Of a DNA stretch of 64,000 bases, positions 7,397 through 15,278 are shown piece by piece. Every line of letters begins with the position of its first letter. Positions within the stretch are counted from its first letter, which is position 1. The notes beneath the pieces are model-generated. The model was not told the DNA's origin. It saw nothing but the letters and a program-made list of their open reading frames with translations, and did no database searches. Origin of the DNA: Acidobacteriota bacterium (lineage in GTDB: Bacteria > Acidobacteriota > Terriglobia > Terriglobales > SCQP01); assembly GCA_021818955.1 (NCBI GenBank), contig JAKASR010000009.1, forward strand, positions 1 through 64,000, read 5' to 3'. Made by a program: the position numbers and the translations under genes.

Positions 7397-7467
7397 ATTC
7401 GCAGTTTAATAAAAGCGGTTATACGTTTAGAAACGGAAAGAATCAAGCCGCCCACGCCGGTTTTTAT

Positions 7468-7689
7468 GCGGCACGGCCGCTTTTACTTTTAGGCGCTGAC
7501 GCTTTCGCCAAGGTCCGGCCGAAACCAGACGCATTGCAAATACTCATGGCTGCCGAAAGTTTAATGTCATTCATAGGCGCTGGACCTAATAGCAACCCCG
7601 CGCGAAAGCGGCCTGCGGGCATGGTTAGAGGCAATTTCTTTGAAATTGCCAAGGACGAAAACTGCTGTCCGACTCGGCCGTTAACGCTT
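7468..7689 (+). repeat. Dispersed repeat R, copy R3 (222 bp)
   Basis: Full copy. Compared with the 189-bp form it carries one extra hairpin unit (GCAATTTC-TTT-GAAATTGC) placed after the central hairpin. Its length is 74 codons and the plus-strand frame used in R1 is open through the whole copy. It lies 71 bp after ccmD. Confidence 0.94.
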
Positions 7690-7722
7690 TAAGCTATAGA
7701 TTCAGACAGGCCGGCTCGGCAA

Positions 7723-7800
7723 GCGGCACGGCCGCTTTTACTTTTAGGCGCTGACGCTTTCGCAAAGGTCCGGCCGAAACCGGACGCAGGGCGAATACTC
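7723..7800 (+). repeat. Dispersed repeat R, copy R4 (5' half only)
   Basis: Only the first 78 bases of the repeat are present, up to GCGAATACTC. The 3' half is replaced by unrelated sequence. It starts 33 bp after R3 ends, giving a direct tandem pair, and stops 15 bp before the start codon of the next gene. It therefore occupies the usual promoter and ribosome-binding region of that gene. Confidence 0.92.
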
Positions 7801-7815
7801 GCTGTTTTTCGCTAT

Positions 7816-9063
7816 ATGAATCATCTTCCTCCGGCGGTTTTGCCCGAGATTCAGAGTTTTGCCGCCTATGCAATATTCCTCGGCAGCTATCTGGTTTTTG
7901 CGCTCGGCAAATTTCCAGGCATGAAGATTGACCGGCCCGGAGCCGCCATTATCGGCGCAGTCCTGATGGTGGCATTTCGGATAATCCTGCCGGAGAATCT
8001 GCTTCGATGGATTGATTTCCGCACAATCGTGTTGCTGTTCTCGATGATGCTGATCGTGGGTTACCTGCGGCTGGCAGGTTTTTTTGAGTGGATTACCCGG
8101 CTGATACTGACCCGATTGAAGCCGCACCATCTGCTGCCCATGGTCATTTTTACCTGCGGGCTGCTCTCCGCCTTTTTTGTGAATGACATTATTTGCCTGG
8201 TCATGGTTCCGTTTGTGCTGTCCGCCACGCGAAAACTCGGGATGAAGCCGCTGCCCTACCTGCTCGCCGTAGCCACCGCTGCCAACATCGGCAGCGTTGC
8301 CACCATTACCGGCAATCCGCAAAACATGTTGATCGGCACGCTTTCAGGCATCCAGTACAGCTCCTTCCTGGCCTATCTTGCTCCGGTGGCCGTAGCGGGA
8401 TTGCTGCTGGACTGGCTAGTGTTGCATCTGGCATTTGCAAAGGCAGGCTTAAGGGACACCGTCGCGGAAATAACGGCGGCAGCGCCGGAAGCCAATCGCA
8501 CCTCATTCATCAAGCCGGGGATTGTCGTTTTGCTGGTGCTGGCAGGCTTTATTGCCGGCGTCGCTCCGGCTTTGATGGCGGCGCTGGGAGCGGCCATGAT
8601 GTTGATCACCCGCACGCGCGATCCCCGCGAGGCGTATGACCAGGTGGATTGGGGAGTGCTGGTGTTCTTTGTGGGATTGTTTGTCATCGTCGGGGGAGCG
8701 GAAAAGGCCGGGTTCCTAGAACACCTTGGGCATTTCGCACGAATTTGGGACTTTAAAAATCCGTGGATTTTTACCGTGCTCGTCGCGTCCCTCTCCAATC
8801 TGGTCAGCAACGTCCCGGCGGTCATGCTCTTGAAGACAGTCGTTCCCGGCTATACGAATCCACCTTTGGGATGGCTGATCCTGGCCATGGCCAGTACGCT
8901 GGCGGGCAATTTGACGATAACAGGCTCGGTGGCCAATATTATTGTGGTTGAACGCGCCAAGCCGGAAGTGGAGATCCGTTTCCGGGATTATTTTCGGGTT
9001 GGGTTGCCGGTGACGGTGCTGACGCTAGGCTTTGGCCTGGGGTGGCTCTTGCTGGTCAGATAG
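7816..9063 (+). CDS. SLC13/ArsB-NhaD superfamily permease
   Basis: This 415-residue membrane protein has about 11 hydrophobic segments. Two conserved clusters are visible: FFVNDIICLVMVPF followed by NIGSVATITGNPQNMLIG in the first half, and NLVSNVPAVMLLKT followed by AGNLTITGSVANIIV in the second. The repeated N-P-x-N/G-S-x-A-N pattern is typical of the ion transporter superfamily that includes ArsB, NhaD and the SLC13 dicarboxylate carriers. Substrate cannot be assigned from sequence alone; no ars genes are nearby. The ATG at 7816 has no Shine-Dalgarno sequence because half-repeat R4 ends 15 bp before it. Confidence 0.85.
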   Translation: MNHLPPAVLPEIQSFAAYAIFLGSYLVFALGKFPGMKIDRPGAAIIGAVLMVAFRIILPENLLRWIDFRTIVLLFSMMLIVGYLRLAGFFEWITRLILTRLKPHHLLPMVIFTCGLLSAFFVNDIICLVMVPFVLSATRKLGMKPLPYLLAVATAANIGSVATITGNPQNMLIGTLSGIQYSSFLAYLAPVAVAGLLLDWLVLHLAFAKAGLRDTVAEITAAAPEANRTSFIKPGIVVLLVLAGFIAGVAPALMAALGAAMMLITRTRDPREAYDQVDWGVLVFFVGLFVIVGGAEKAGFLEHLGHFARIWDFKNPWIFTVLVASLSNLVSNVPAVMLLKTVVPGYTNPPLGWLILAMASTLAGNLTITGSVANIIVVERAKPEVEIRFRDYFRVGLPVTVLTLGFGLGWLLLVR

Positions 9064-9098
9064 AGGCTTGTCGGCGGGATGAAAACCTGCGCGAAAAT

Positions 9099-9320
9099 GC
9101 GGCACGGCCGCTTTTACTTTTAGGCGCTGACGCTTTCGCCAAGGTCCGGCCGAAACCGGACGCAGGGCGAATACTCATGGCTGCCGACAGTTTATCGTCG
9201 TTAATAAGCGCGGGACCTAATAGGAACCCCGCACGAAAGCGGCCTGCGGGCATTGCTTGAAGCAATTTCTTCGAAATTGCCAATGACGAATACTGCTGTC
9301 CGACTCGGCCGTTAACGCTT
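9099..9320 (+). repeat. Dispersed repeat R, copy R5 (222 bp)
   Basis: Full copy with one extra hairpin unit (GCAATTTC-TTC-GAAATTGC) after the central hairpin, as in R3. A TGA interrupts the plus-strand frame within that unit. With the next 90 bp it fills the gap between the permease and the glycosidase. A CTATAGTTTATAG stretch soon after the repeat may hold a -10 box. Confidence 0.94.
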
Positions 9321-9411
9321 TCGGGAAACGGTTCTACCCCGCTATAGTTTATAGTTTCTGGTTCTTAGCTTTTCCAAGCCTAACTTTGGCGGACCGCGGA
9401 AAGGCGCATTT

Positions 9412-12400
9412 ATGCCGCTGTCAAAAGTCAGCTTCCCCCCCCAGATCCAGTTCATGGCCGGCATGCTGATTTTCGCCGGCCTGGGCATTCAACCCCGATT
9501 AGCCGCGGGTAAAACGGCAACGCCGCCCCAGGGGCGGATTGTCGTTTTTCAGCAAGCCGGATTTCCCACGCTGGAAAGCCGGCCAGTGACGCGCGCCGAC
9601 CTGGCCACGGCCTTGAAGGGCGAAGTGGTGGCATACGCGGATCTGCGCCAATTGCGCCAGCCGGCGACGTTAACCGGCGCGAGGCTGCTGATTTTGCCCT
9701 ATGGATCCGCGGCGCCGGCTTCCGCCTGGGCGGCGATACTTGCCTACCTGCGCCAAGGCGGAAATCTGCTGACGCTTGGTGGACGCGCGCTGATGATGCC
9801 TGTCTATCAGCGCGAGGGTAAGTTTGTGCCGGGGCGGGTGGCAGCGGCTTATGCCCGGGCGCTGGGATTTGAGTATAGCTATGCCGCGCCGCGCAGCGCC
9901 GGCTTGCATTTTGCCTGGAGCCGCCATGCGCCGTCTTTTCATCCACTCGCGCTCGATCCGCGGCGCGTCTTCGTGCTGGCATCCGAGGGCGGGGGCGCGT
10001 ATCACGGGCTGGGCTTTTTAGAGGATGCCGGCGGCAAGCGGCTGGCCGCGCCGGTTACACGGGTGGATTTCGACGGCCTGGGCCGCCGGGCGGCGCTGCG
10101 GGGCGACCGCTGCGTCTTCCTGAACTTTACTCCGGCCTACGGCTTCTGGCACAGCGCCGCCGGCCGGCAATTGATTCGGGACGCGGCCGACTATGCCCGG
10201 CGCGGCGCAACCGTGTTTATGGCGCGCATGCGCCTGGCAACGATCACGCCCAAGGAAAGGCCCGAACTGAGCCTGCGCCTGCGCTATGTGCTGGCGCAGC
10301 GCCAGGGCGGGCGGATGTCCCCAGCATTCCGGAATGCGGGGCTGCATGCGTCCACCGTGCGCATCACGACCTTTACAGGTCACCGGCAACTCGCCAGCTT
10401 GACACGCCATTGCCTGACAGCCAGTTGCGCCATCACGGCGCCGCTGCCGGCAACACCGCGGCCGGGTTTTTATCGCGTGTACGCACAGTTGCGCCAGGAC
10501 GGGCGCGTTTGGGAAACCGAACGCCTGGGTTACTGGCAGCGGGACCGGGCTTTGCTGGCATCCGGCGAGGCGCTCACCGCCGGGCGGCATTATCTGCACG
10601 CCGGCGGGAAGCCTTTTTTTCCGGTGGGCGCGAACTATTTTTCGACCGCCTGGTACGGCGGCGGATTTGACCAAGGCAATGCTCTAGCCTGGGAACGCGA
10701 TATGGCCGAGATGGAGCAGCGCGGGGTAAATTTCATCCGCACCGGGGTTTGGTTCGGACAAAGCCAGTTCCTGAACCCGCTGGGCGGAGCGAATCTGCAA
10801 TTCCGGCGCGGGCTGGAAGCCTTTCTGCTCTCCGCCGCCCGACACCGGTTGCAGGTCAATTTTACGTTTACCGCCTTCAATCCACGCATTGCTTCACGGC
10901 CGCCGCATGCGGCCGGACGCAATCCATATCTCAACCCGGCCGGCCTACAGGCCGAGCTGAACTATTACCGCTCGCTTGTCCGGCCGTTTCGGCGCGTGCC
11001 CTTTCTGAGCTGGGATCTGATCAACGAGCCCAGCTTTTCCAATCCGCTGGCGCCCTGGCAAGGCAATATTCCCAATAATGATCCGGTCGAGCGGCACGCC
11101 TGGGAGCAGTGGCTGCACGCCCGCTATCGCCGGCTGTCCCGCCTGGCGCGCGCCTGGAACACCACGCCCCAGGCGCTGGGCAGTTGGCGCGCGATTCCGC
11201 TTCCCTCCCCCGCCGACTTGAAGCCGGCACGGTATGGCAATTTTCACGAGGACCGGGCTTTCGATTACAACCTGTTCGCGCAAGCGCAGTTTTCTCGCTG
11301 GGTGGCGACCATGGTAGCCGCGATCCGCGCCACCGGATCGCGGCAACTGATCGACGTAGGGCAGGACGAAGGCGGCGTCACCAATCGCGTGCTGGATGCA
11401 TTTTTTGGCCAAGCCGGCGTCAGTTTCACCGTCAACCACACCTATTGGCAGGACAACGCGCTGCTGTGGGATGCGCTCGTCTCGCATGCGGCCGGACGTC
11501 CGGATTTTGTCGGCGAGACCGGCGTGCAGCCGGCCTGGAGGGCGGATAACGCCTGGCGCTGGAATGAATTCAGCGCGGCCGGCTTGATGGAACGCAAGCT
11601 GGCTTTGGGGCTGGCGGCGGGCAGTTCGGGGGCGCTGCTCTGGGACTGGGGCAATGGCGACGAATTTGGGATCAAGCGGCGGGACGGCTCGGAGAAGATC
11701 TGGGCGGCGATGCTGGGCGGAGTAGCCGATTTTGGCCGCCGCCTGGCGCCCTATGCCACCGGGGCGCGGCGGCCGGAAACAGCGATTGTGCTGCCGCAAT
11801 CATTGCAACTTTCCGTCTTCAACGATTACGCCATTCGCGCCCAGCAGCATGCCGTTCGCAGCTTGTACGATTACGCCCGCGGCACGGCCTATGCCATCGG
11901 CGAATACCAACTCGACGGCTTGGGCAACCCGCGGCTGATCATTGTGCCCTCGCCCTGGGTCTTCAGCCGCGCGGCCTGGGGCACGTTGCTGGGGAAAGTC
12001 AAAGCCGGAGCGACGCTGCTGATCTCGGGCCGCTTCGACCTTGACGCGCATTTTCACGCCACCCGGCGGCCGCACCTCATCGGCCTGGACTACACGCCGC
12101 AACCGCTGGCGCAGCGCATGATGCCGCTGCGCTGGCCCGGGGGCGCGGCATGGCTCAGCTACCCCGGCGAGGACACGAATTACCTGGAATATGGCGCGCT
12201 TCCGGGCGGAAAAACCTTCCAACGGCTGGCGGTGGGAAAAGGCCAGGTGCTGTACTTCGCGCCGCCCTTGGAGATGAACGCCAACTATCGCGCCCTGGGG
12301 CAGGTGTACGAATACGCGCTACGCCAAGCGGGAGTGAAACCGCTCTATCGCACGCATTGCGATGACCCCGGCATCACGATTGCGCCCACGCCATTCGCTC

Positions 12401-12570
12401 AGGCGACGCTGTATGTGGTGACCTCGGAAAGCGCGGCGGCGCGGCAGGTTTCATGGGTGGATAGGGCCAGCGGCAAGCGGCTGGAAACCAGGCTGGCCCC
12501 AGGGCGGGCGGCGCTGGCACTGGTCAGCCGGACGGGACAACTGCTAGCCAGCTACAATTGGCGTCCCTAG
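9412..12570 (+). CDS. Secreted glycoside hydrolase with GH5/GH42-like TIM barrel
   Basis: A 1052-residue exported glycosidase. Residues 1-32 form a signal peptide. Residues 35-290 look like a non-catalytic domain with a glutaminase-like fold (LAYLRQGGNLLTLGGR), followed by a small beta domain. The TIM barrel spans about 400-770: PVGANYFSTAWY, then SWDLINEPSF with the likely acid/base Glu539, then FVGETGVQP with the likely nucleophile Glu702, then GALLWDWGNGDEFG. These residues fit clan GH-A retaining enzymes. The C-terminal third resembles the trimerisation domain of beta-galactosidases plus a short beta domain. Substrate unknown; the carbohydrate genes around 30-36 kb suggest polysaccharide use. 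Confidence 0.82.
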   Translation: MPLSKVSFPPQIQFMAGMLIFAGLGIQPRLAAGKTATPPQGRIVVFQQAGFPTLESRPVTRADLATALKGEVVAYADLRQLRQPATLTGARLLILPYGSAAPASAWAAILAYLRQGGNLLTLGGRALMMPVYQREGKFVPGRVAAAYARALGFEYSYAAPRSAGLHFAWSRHAPSFHPLALDPRRVFVLASEGGGAYHGLGFLEDAGGKRLAAPVTRVDFDGLGRRAALRGDRCVFLNFTPAYGFWHSAAGRQLIRDAADYARRGATVFMARMRLATITPKERPELSLRLRYVLAQRQGGRMSPAFRNAGLHASTVRITTFTGHRQLASLTRHCLTASCAITAPLPATPRPGFYRVYAQLRQDGRVWETERLGYWQRDRALLASGEALTAGRHYLHAGGKPFFPVGANYFSTAWYGGGFDQGNALAWERDMAEMEQRGVNFIRTGVWFGQSQFLNPLGGANLQFRRGLEAFLLSAARHRLQVNFTFTAFNPRIASRPPHAAGRNPYLNPAGLQAELNYYRSLVRPFRRVPFLSWDLINEPSFSNPLAPWQGNIPNNDPVERHAWEQWLHARYRRLSRLARAWNTTPQALGSWRAIPLPSPADLKPARYGNFHEDRAFDYNLFAQAQFSRWVATMVAAIRATGSRQLIDVGQDEGGVTNRVLDAFFGQAGVSFTVNHTYWQDNALLWDALVSHAAGRPDFVGETGVQPAWRADNAWRWNEFSAAGLMERKLALGLAAGSSGALLWDWGNGDEFGIKRRDGSEKIWAAMLGGVADFGRRLAPYATGARRPETAIVLPQSLQLSVFNDYAIRAQQHAVRSLYDYARGTAYAIGEYQLDGLGNPRLIIVPSPWVFSRAAWGTLLGKVKAGATLLISGRFDLDAHFHATRRPHLIGLDYTPQPLAQRMMPLRWPGGAAWLSYPGEDTNYLEYGALPGGKTFQRLAVGKGQVLYFAPPLEMNANYRALGQVYEYALRQAGVKPLYRTHCDDPGITIAPTPFAQATLYVVTSESAAARQVSWVDRASGKRLETRLAPGRAALALVSRTGQLLASYNWRP

Positions 12571-12777
12571 GAAGCGAGCTTGAACTGTCACCAACTGTCA
12601 TCCAGATGAGACACGATGACGTTGACGCTCAAAGATAAATTCGCGCTATGTGACTGAAACCAAATAGTTTACCCATTGACTTGCCAGCGCACGGAAAGAA
12701 CAAGAGTGTCTCGGTGCAGTGACTGTCGTCCCTTAATGGAATATATATACACTACGCACTTCCTTAGCTATTCCGGA
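12571..12777. other. 207-bp gap between convergent genes, nothing recognised
   Basis: The stretch between the end of the glycosidase and the end of the Fis-like gene has lower GC than its flanks and stop codons in every frame. A short direct repeat AACTGTCA occurs twice near 12590. I see no strong terminator, RNA gene or copy of repeat R. Confidence 0.5.
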
Positions 12778-13011
12778 TTAATTGATCACAGGCCGGCGGC
12801 GGCGGGGGCGTTCGGATTTGCGCAGCGCGGCCAGTTTGCGCATGAGGGTATTGCGATGAATGCCGAGCGAGCGGGCGGCGTGGGTGAGATTACCGCGGTG
12901 ATTTTCCAGAACGCGCTTCAGGAAACGGCGTTCGAATTCCTGGCAGGCTTCCTCAAAAAAGATGCCCTTGTCGACCATTTGAGCAATGAGTGTATCCAAA
13001 GCTTCGCGCAC
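12778..13011 (-). CDS. Fis-type helix-turn-helix protein
   Basis: The 77-residue product is almost entirely a Fis-type DNA-binding domain: FERRFLKRVLENHRGNLTHAARSLGIHRNTLMRKLAAL. This is the helix-turn-helix normally found at the C-terminus of NtrC-family activators or in stand-alone Fis. No AAA domain precedes it. The start is uncertain: a GTG at 13011 gives 77 residues, while an ATG at 12978 would also keep the whole domain. It follows the CvpA gene by 21 bp and is probably its operon partner. A basic tail (RPRRRR) may add non-specific DNA contacts. Target unknown. Confidence 0.85.
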   Translation of the reverse strand: MREALDTLIAQMVDKGIFFEEACQEFERRFLKRVLENHRGNLTHAARSLGIHRNTLMRKLAALRKSERPRRRRPVIN

Positions 13012-13032
13012 GGGGGGTCTCTCAAAAGGGGA

Positions 13033-13578
13033 TTACAGTTGCAACGTTGCCGTCTTCCCGGGGAGCGGGCCAACGGGGCCGAAGCGCTGCCAACCCTGAT
13101 GAAAACGGCGGCGAATCGGAGGCGGCAGCACACGCACCATCCAGGCGCCGGCCTGCAAGAAGTCCGGCGCGAGGCGGGAATTGAACACCGCGTTTCCGGC
13201 AAGCGGAAAGGCTGTCAGTATAACCACCACGACCACGCAAATCAAGACACCGCGGACGAAACCCAGCGCCAGGCCCAGCAAGCGGTCGAACCAGCGCAGG
13301 CCGACGGCGGAGAGCAGCTTGCGCAACAGCGCGGTGACGATCCAGGCGATGAGAATGACAGCGAAGAAAACCAGCAAAAAGCCCAAACCATCACGGATTT
13401 CCGGATGGGCCACCCAGGAGCGAAACAGCCGGCCAGCGGCCTGATATTTCCAGGCGCCGAGGGCCAAGCCGGCGAAGGTGGCAACGAGCATGACAACTTC
13501 GGTCACGAAGCCGCGCAGCAGCGCCAGAAACGCGGAAATCGCGATGATGAAAAGCAAAAGCCAATCGAGCCAATTCAT
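13033..13578 (-). CDS. CvpA family inner-membrane protein
   Basis: I start this gene at the ATG at 13578 (MNWLDWLLLFI), giving 181 residues. The longer frame from 13662 reads through a low-complexity purine repeat. The protein has four hydrophobic segments, with the family features LLLFIIAISAFLALLRGFVTEVV and the central LLRKLLSAVGLRWFDRLLGLALGFVRGVL. CvpA is linked to colicin V production and envelope stress in Enterobacteria, but its role in this lineage is unknown. A Fis-type gene follows at 21 bp. Confidence 0.88.
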   Translation of the reverse strand: MNWLDWLLLFIIAISAFLALLRGFVTEVVMLVATFAGLALGAWKYQAAGRLFRSWVAHPEIRDGLGFLLVFFAVILIAWIVTALLRKLLSAVGLRWFDRLLGLALGFVRGVLICVVVVVILTAFPLAGNAVFNSRLAPDFLQAGAWMVRVLPPPIRRRFHQGWQRFGPVGPLPGKTATLQL

Positions 13579-13582
13579 AAAA

Positions 13583-13646
13583 ACAGGGAACAGAATACAG
13601 GAAACAGGATACAGAAGACAGAAGTCAGAAGACAGGAGAAAGGAGG
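13583..13646. repeat. Imperfect purine-rich short tandem repeat
   Basis: About 60 bases upstream of the CvpA gene consist of degenerate copies of a CAGAAxACAGGA-like unit. The stretch has almost no T on the plus strand. The ORF track reads it on the other strand as a false N-terminal extension of CvpA. I see no regulatory site in it. Confidence 0.6.
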
Positions 13647-13739
13647 GGGCCGTATCGGGCACAACACCCTCAGAAAGCTCATCAGCGCGAATTTAAAAAC
13701 GGCCGGACCAAAAGAGAAAAAGGGGGCAGGCAGAATACA

Positions 13740-13818
13740 GCGGCACGGCCGCTTTTACTTTTAGGCGCTAACGCTTTCGCAAAGGTCCGGCCGAAACCGG
13801 ACGCAGGGCGAATACTCA
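13740..13818 (+). repeat. Dispersed repeat R, copy R6 (5' half only)
   Basis: The first 79 bases of the repeat, ending GCGAATACTCA, the same breakpoint as in R4 and R12. It lies between two minus-strand genes (purC and CvpA), so its orientation is opposite to local transcription. Confidence 0.92.
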
Positions 13819-13821
13819 AAG

Positions 13822-13843
13822 AAAAAAGCCCCGGCTGCCGGTG
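13822..13843 (-). terminator. Possible terminator after purC
   Basis: On the minus strand an imperfect hairpin (CCGG-CAG-CCGG core inside GC-rich arms) is followed by CTTTTTTC. It lies about 70 bases after the purC stop codon. The stem is short and has mismatches, so the call is tentative. Confidence 0.4.
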
Positions 13844-13910
13844 GCGAACGCCAGAAACGCGGGCGAGACAGCCGCGCTCCCAGAGCCACGGCCAACTCAG
13901 GCTAAAGTTC

Positions 13911-14807
13911 TCAAGCTTCCGGCGGCAGGTCGCGGCCGGCGAGGCGGCGGTAAGCCTCGCGATATTTGGCGCTGGTGCGCTCGACCACCTCGCCGGGCAG
14001 ATTAGGCGCAGGAGGCTGTTTATTCCAGTCGAGAGTCAGCAGGTAGTCGCGCACGTATTGTTTATCGAAGGATGGCGGGGACTGACCCGAGCGGTATTCG
14101 GATATGGGCCAGAAGCGGGAAGAGTCGGGGGTCAGGACTTCGTCGCCGAGCACCAGGCGACCGCCGGCATAGCCGAATTCAAATTTGGTGTCGGCCAGGA
14201 TAAGGCCGCATTTTTGCGCATGCGCGGCGGCGCGGGAATAAAGTTGCAGACTCAGCCGTTCCAGTTCGCGAGCGACATCCGCGCCGACCAGTTGGGCGGC
14301 GCGGGCAGGGGAGATATTCTCATCATGGCCGGTGGCGGCCTTGGTGCTAGGGGTAAATAAAGGCTGCGGGAGCGGATCGGCTTCGCGCAGGCCGGGGGGC
14401 AAGGGGATGCCGCAAACCGTGCCCTGTTTGCGATATTCCAGCCAGCCCGAGCCGGCCAAGTAGCCGCGCACGACGCACTCGATCGGCACCATATCCAGGC
14501 GGCGCACGAGCATGGAGCGGCCGCGCAATTGCCCGGCGCAGGCGCGGGCGGCGGGCGGGAATTGGCCGACCTCCGCCGTAATTAAATGGTGGGGGCAGAC
14601 ATCAGCCAGATACTCGAACCAGAACAGGGAAATTTGAGTCAGCACCCGGCCTTTGTCGGGAATCGGGGTAGGCAGCACGACATCGAAGGCGGAGATGCGG
14701 TCGCTGGCGACCAGCAAAAGCGCGTCGCCGAGATCGTAGATATCGCGCACTTTGCCGCGCGAGAGCAGTTTCAGTCCAGGACAATCGCTAGAGACGAGCA
14801 CAGGCAT
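13911..14807 (-). CDS. purC: Phosphoribosylaminoimidazole-succinocarboxamide synthase
   Basis: PurC joins aspartate to CAIR in an ATP-dependent step of purine synthesis. The 298-residue protein has the opening RGKVRDIYDLGDALLLVASDRISAFD, the LVRRLDMVPIECVVRGYLAGSGW block, and the GLILADTKFEFGY and LGDEVLTPDSSRFW segments. Length fits the longer, yeast-like PurC type. It begins at the ATG at 14807 with only a weak ribosome binding site. It stands alone, with no other pur gene next to it. Confidence 0.96.
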   Translation of the reverse strand: MPVLVSSDCPGLKLLSRGKVRDIYDLGDALLLVASDRISAFDVVLPTPIPDKGRVLTQISLFWFEYLADVCPHHLITAEVGQFPPAARACAGQLRGRSMLVRRLDMVPIECVVRGYLAGSGWLEYRKQGTVCGIPLPPGLREADPLPQPLFTPSTKAATGHDENISPARAAQLVGADVARELERLSLQLYSRAAAHAQKCGLILADTKFEFGYAGGRLVLGDEVLTPDSSRFWPISEYRSGQSPPSFDKQYVRDYLLTLDWNKQPPAPNLPGEVVERTSAKYREAYRRLAGRDLPPEA

Positions 14808-14901
14808 AGAAATTTTCCAGGGAAGAAATGACCAGTATACAAGTTGACCGCCGTCAACCGCCAGTCACCGACAAAAAAAGAGCGCGGAAAGCAGCAGACC
14901 C

Positions 14902-15246
14902 GCGGCTCGGCCGCTTTTACTTTTAGGCGCTGACGCTTTCGCCAAGGTCCGGCCGAAACCGGACGTAGGGCGAATACTCATGGCTGCCGGGCATTGCCGG
15001 GCGCAATTCCTGCGGAATTGCCGGCTTGCCGGGCGCAATTCCTGCGGAATTGCCGGCTTGCCTGGCGCAATTCCTGCGGAATTGCTTGGTATTGTCGTTA
15101 ATAGGCGCGGGGCCTAATAGGAACCCCGCGCGAAAGCGGCCTGCGGGCATGGCTTGAGGCAATTTCTTCGAAATTGAAAATGTTTAGGCAATTTCTTCGA
15201 AATTGCCCATGACGAAAACTGCTGTCCGACTCGGACGTTAACGCTT
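14902..15246 (+). repeat. Dispersed repeat R, copy R7 (345 bp, expanded)
   Basis: The longest copy. Both ends match the other copies. The middle holds three tandem hairpin units before the central hairpin and two (GCAATTTC-TTC-GAAATTG) after it. Length is 115 x 3. It fills almost all of the gap between purC and the ADOP permease gene, which start divergently on either side of it. Confidence 0.94.
14993..15085 (+). repeat. Three tandem 32-bp hairpin units inside R7
   Basis: GCGCAATTCC recurs at 15001, 15033 and 15065, a period of exactly 32 bp. Each unit contains GCAATTCC-TGC-GGAATTGC, an 8-bp stem with a 3-nt loop. Units are nearly identical, which points to recent tandem expansion. Confidence 0.9.
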
Positions 15247-15278
15247 TACGGCGTTAATTGGCCGCATCTTTTTAGCGT

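Noticed and set aside
7464-7652. Short minus-strand ORFs such as MSIRNASGFGRTLAKASAPKSKSGRAA at every repeat copy
   Set aside because: They are translations of repeat R itself. They vary at first and second codon positions between copies (for example GGG, TTG and TGG at one codon), which is not the pattern of a conserved protein.
12676-13764. 362-codon plus ORF across Fis-like and CvpA genes
   Set aside because: Antisense to two genes with clear family motifs and very rich in Gln, Glu and Arg from low-complexity sequence.
14993-15085. CRISPR array (32-bp period)
   Set aside because: The units are directly adjacent with no unique spacers and belong to repeat R7. No cas genes in the window.
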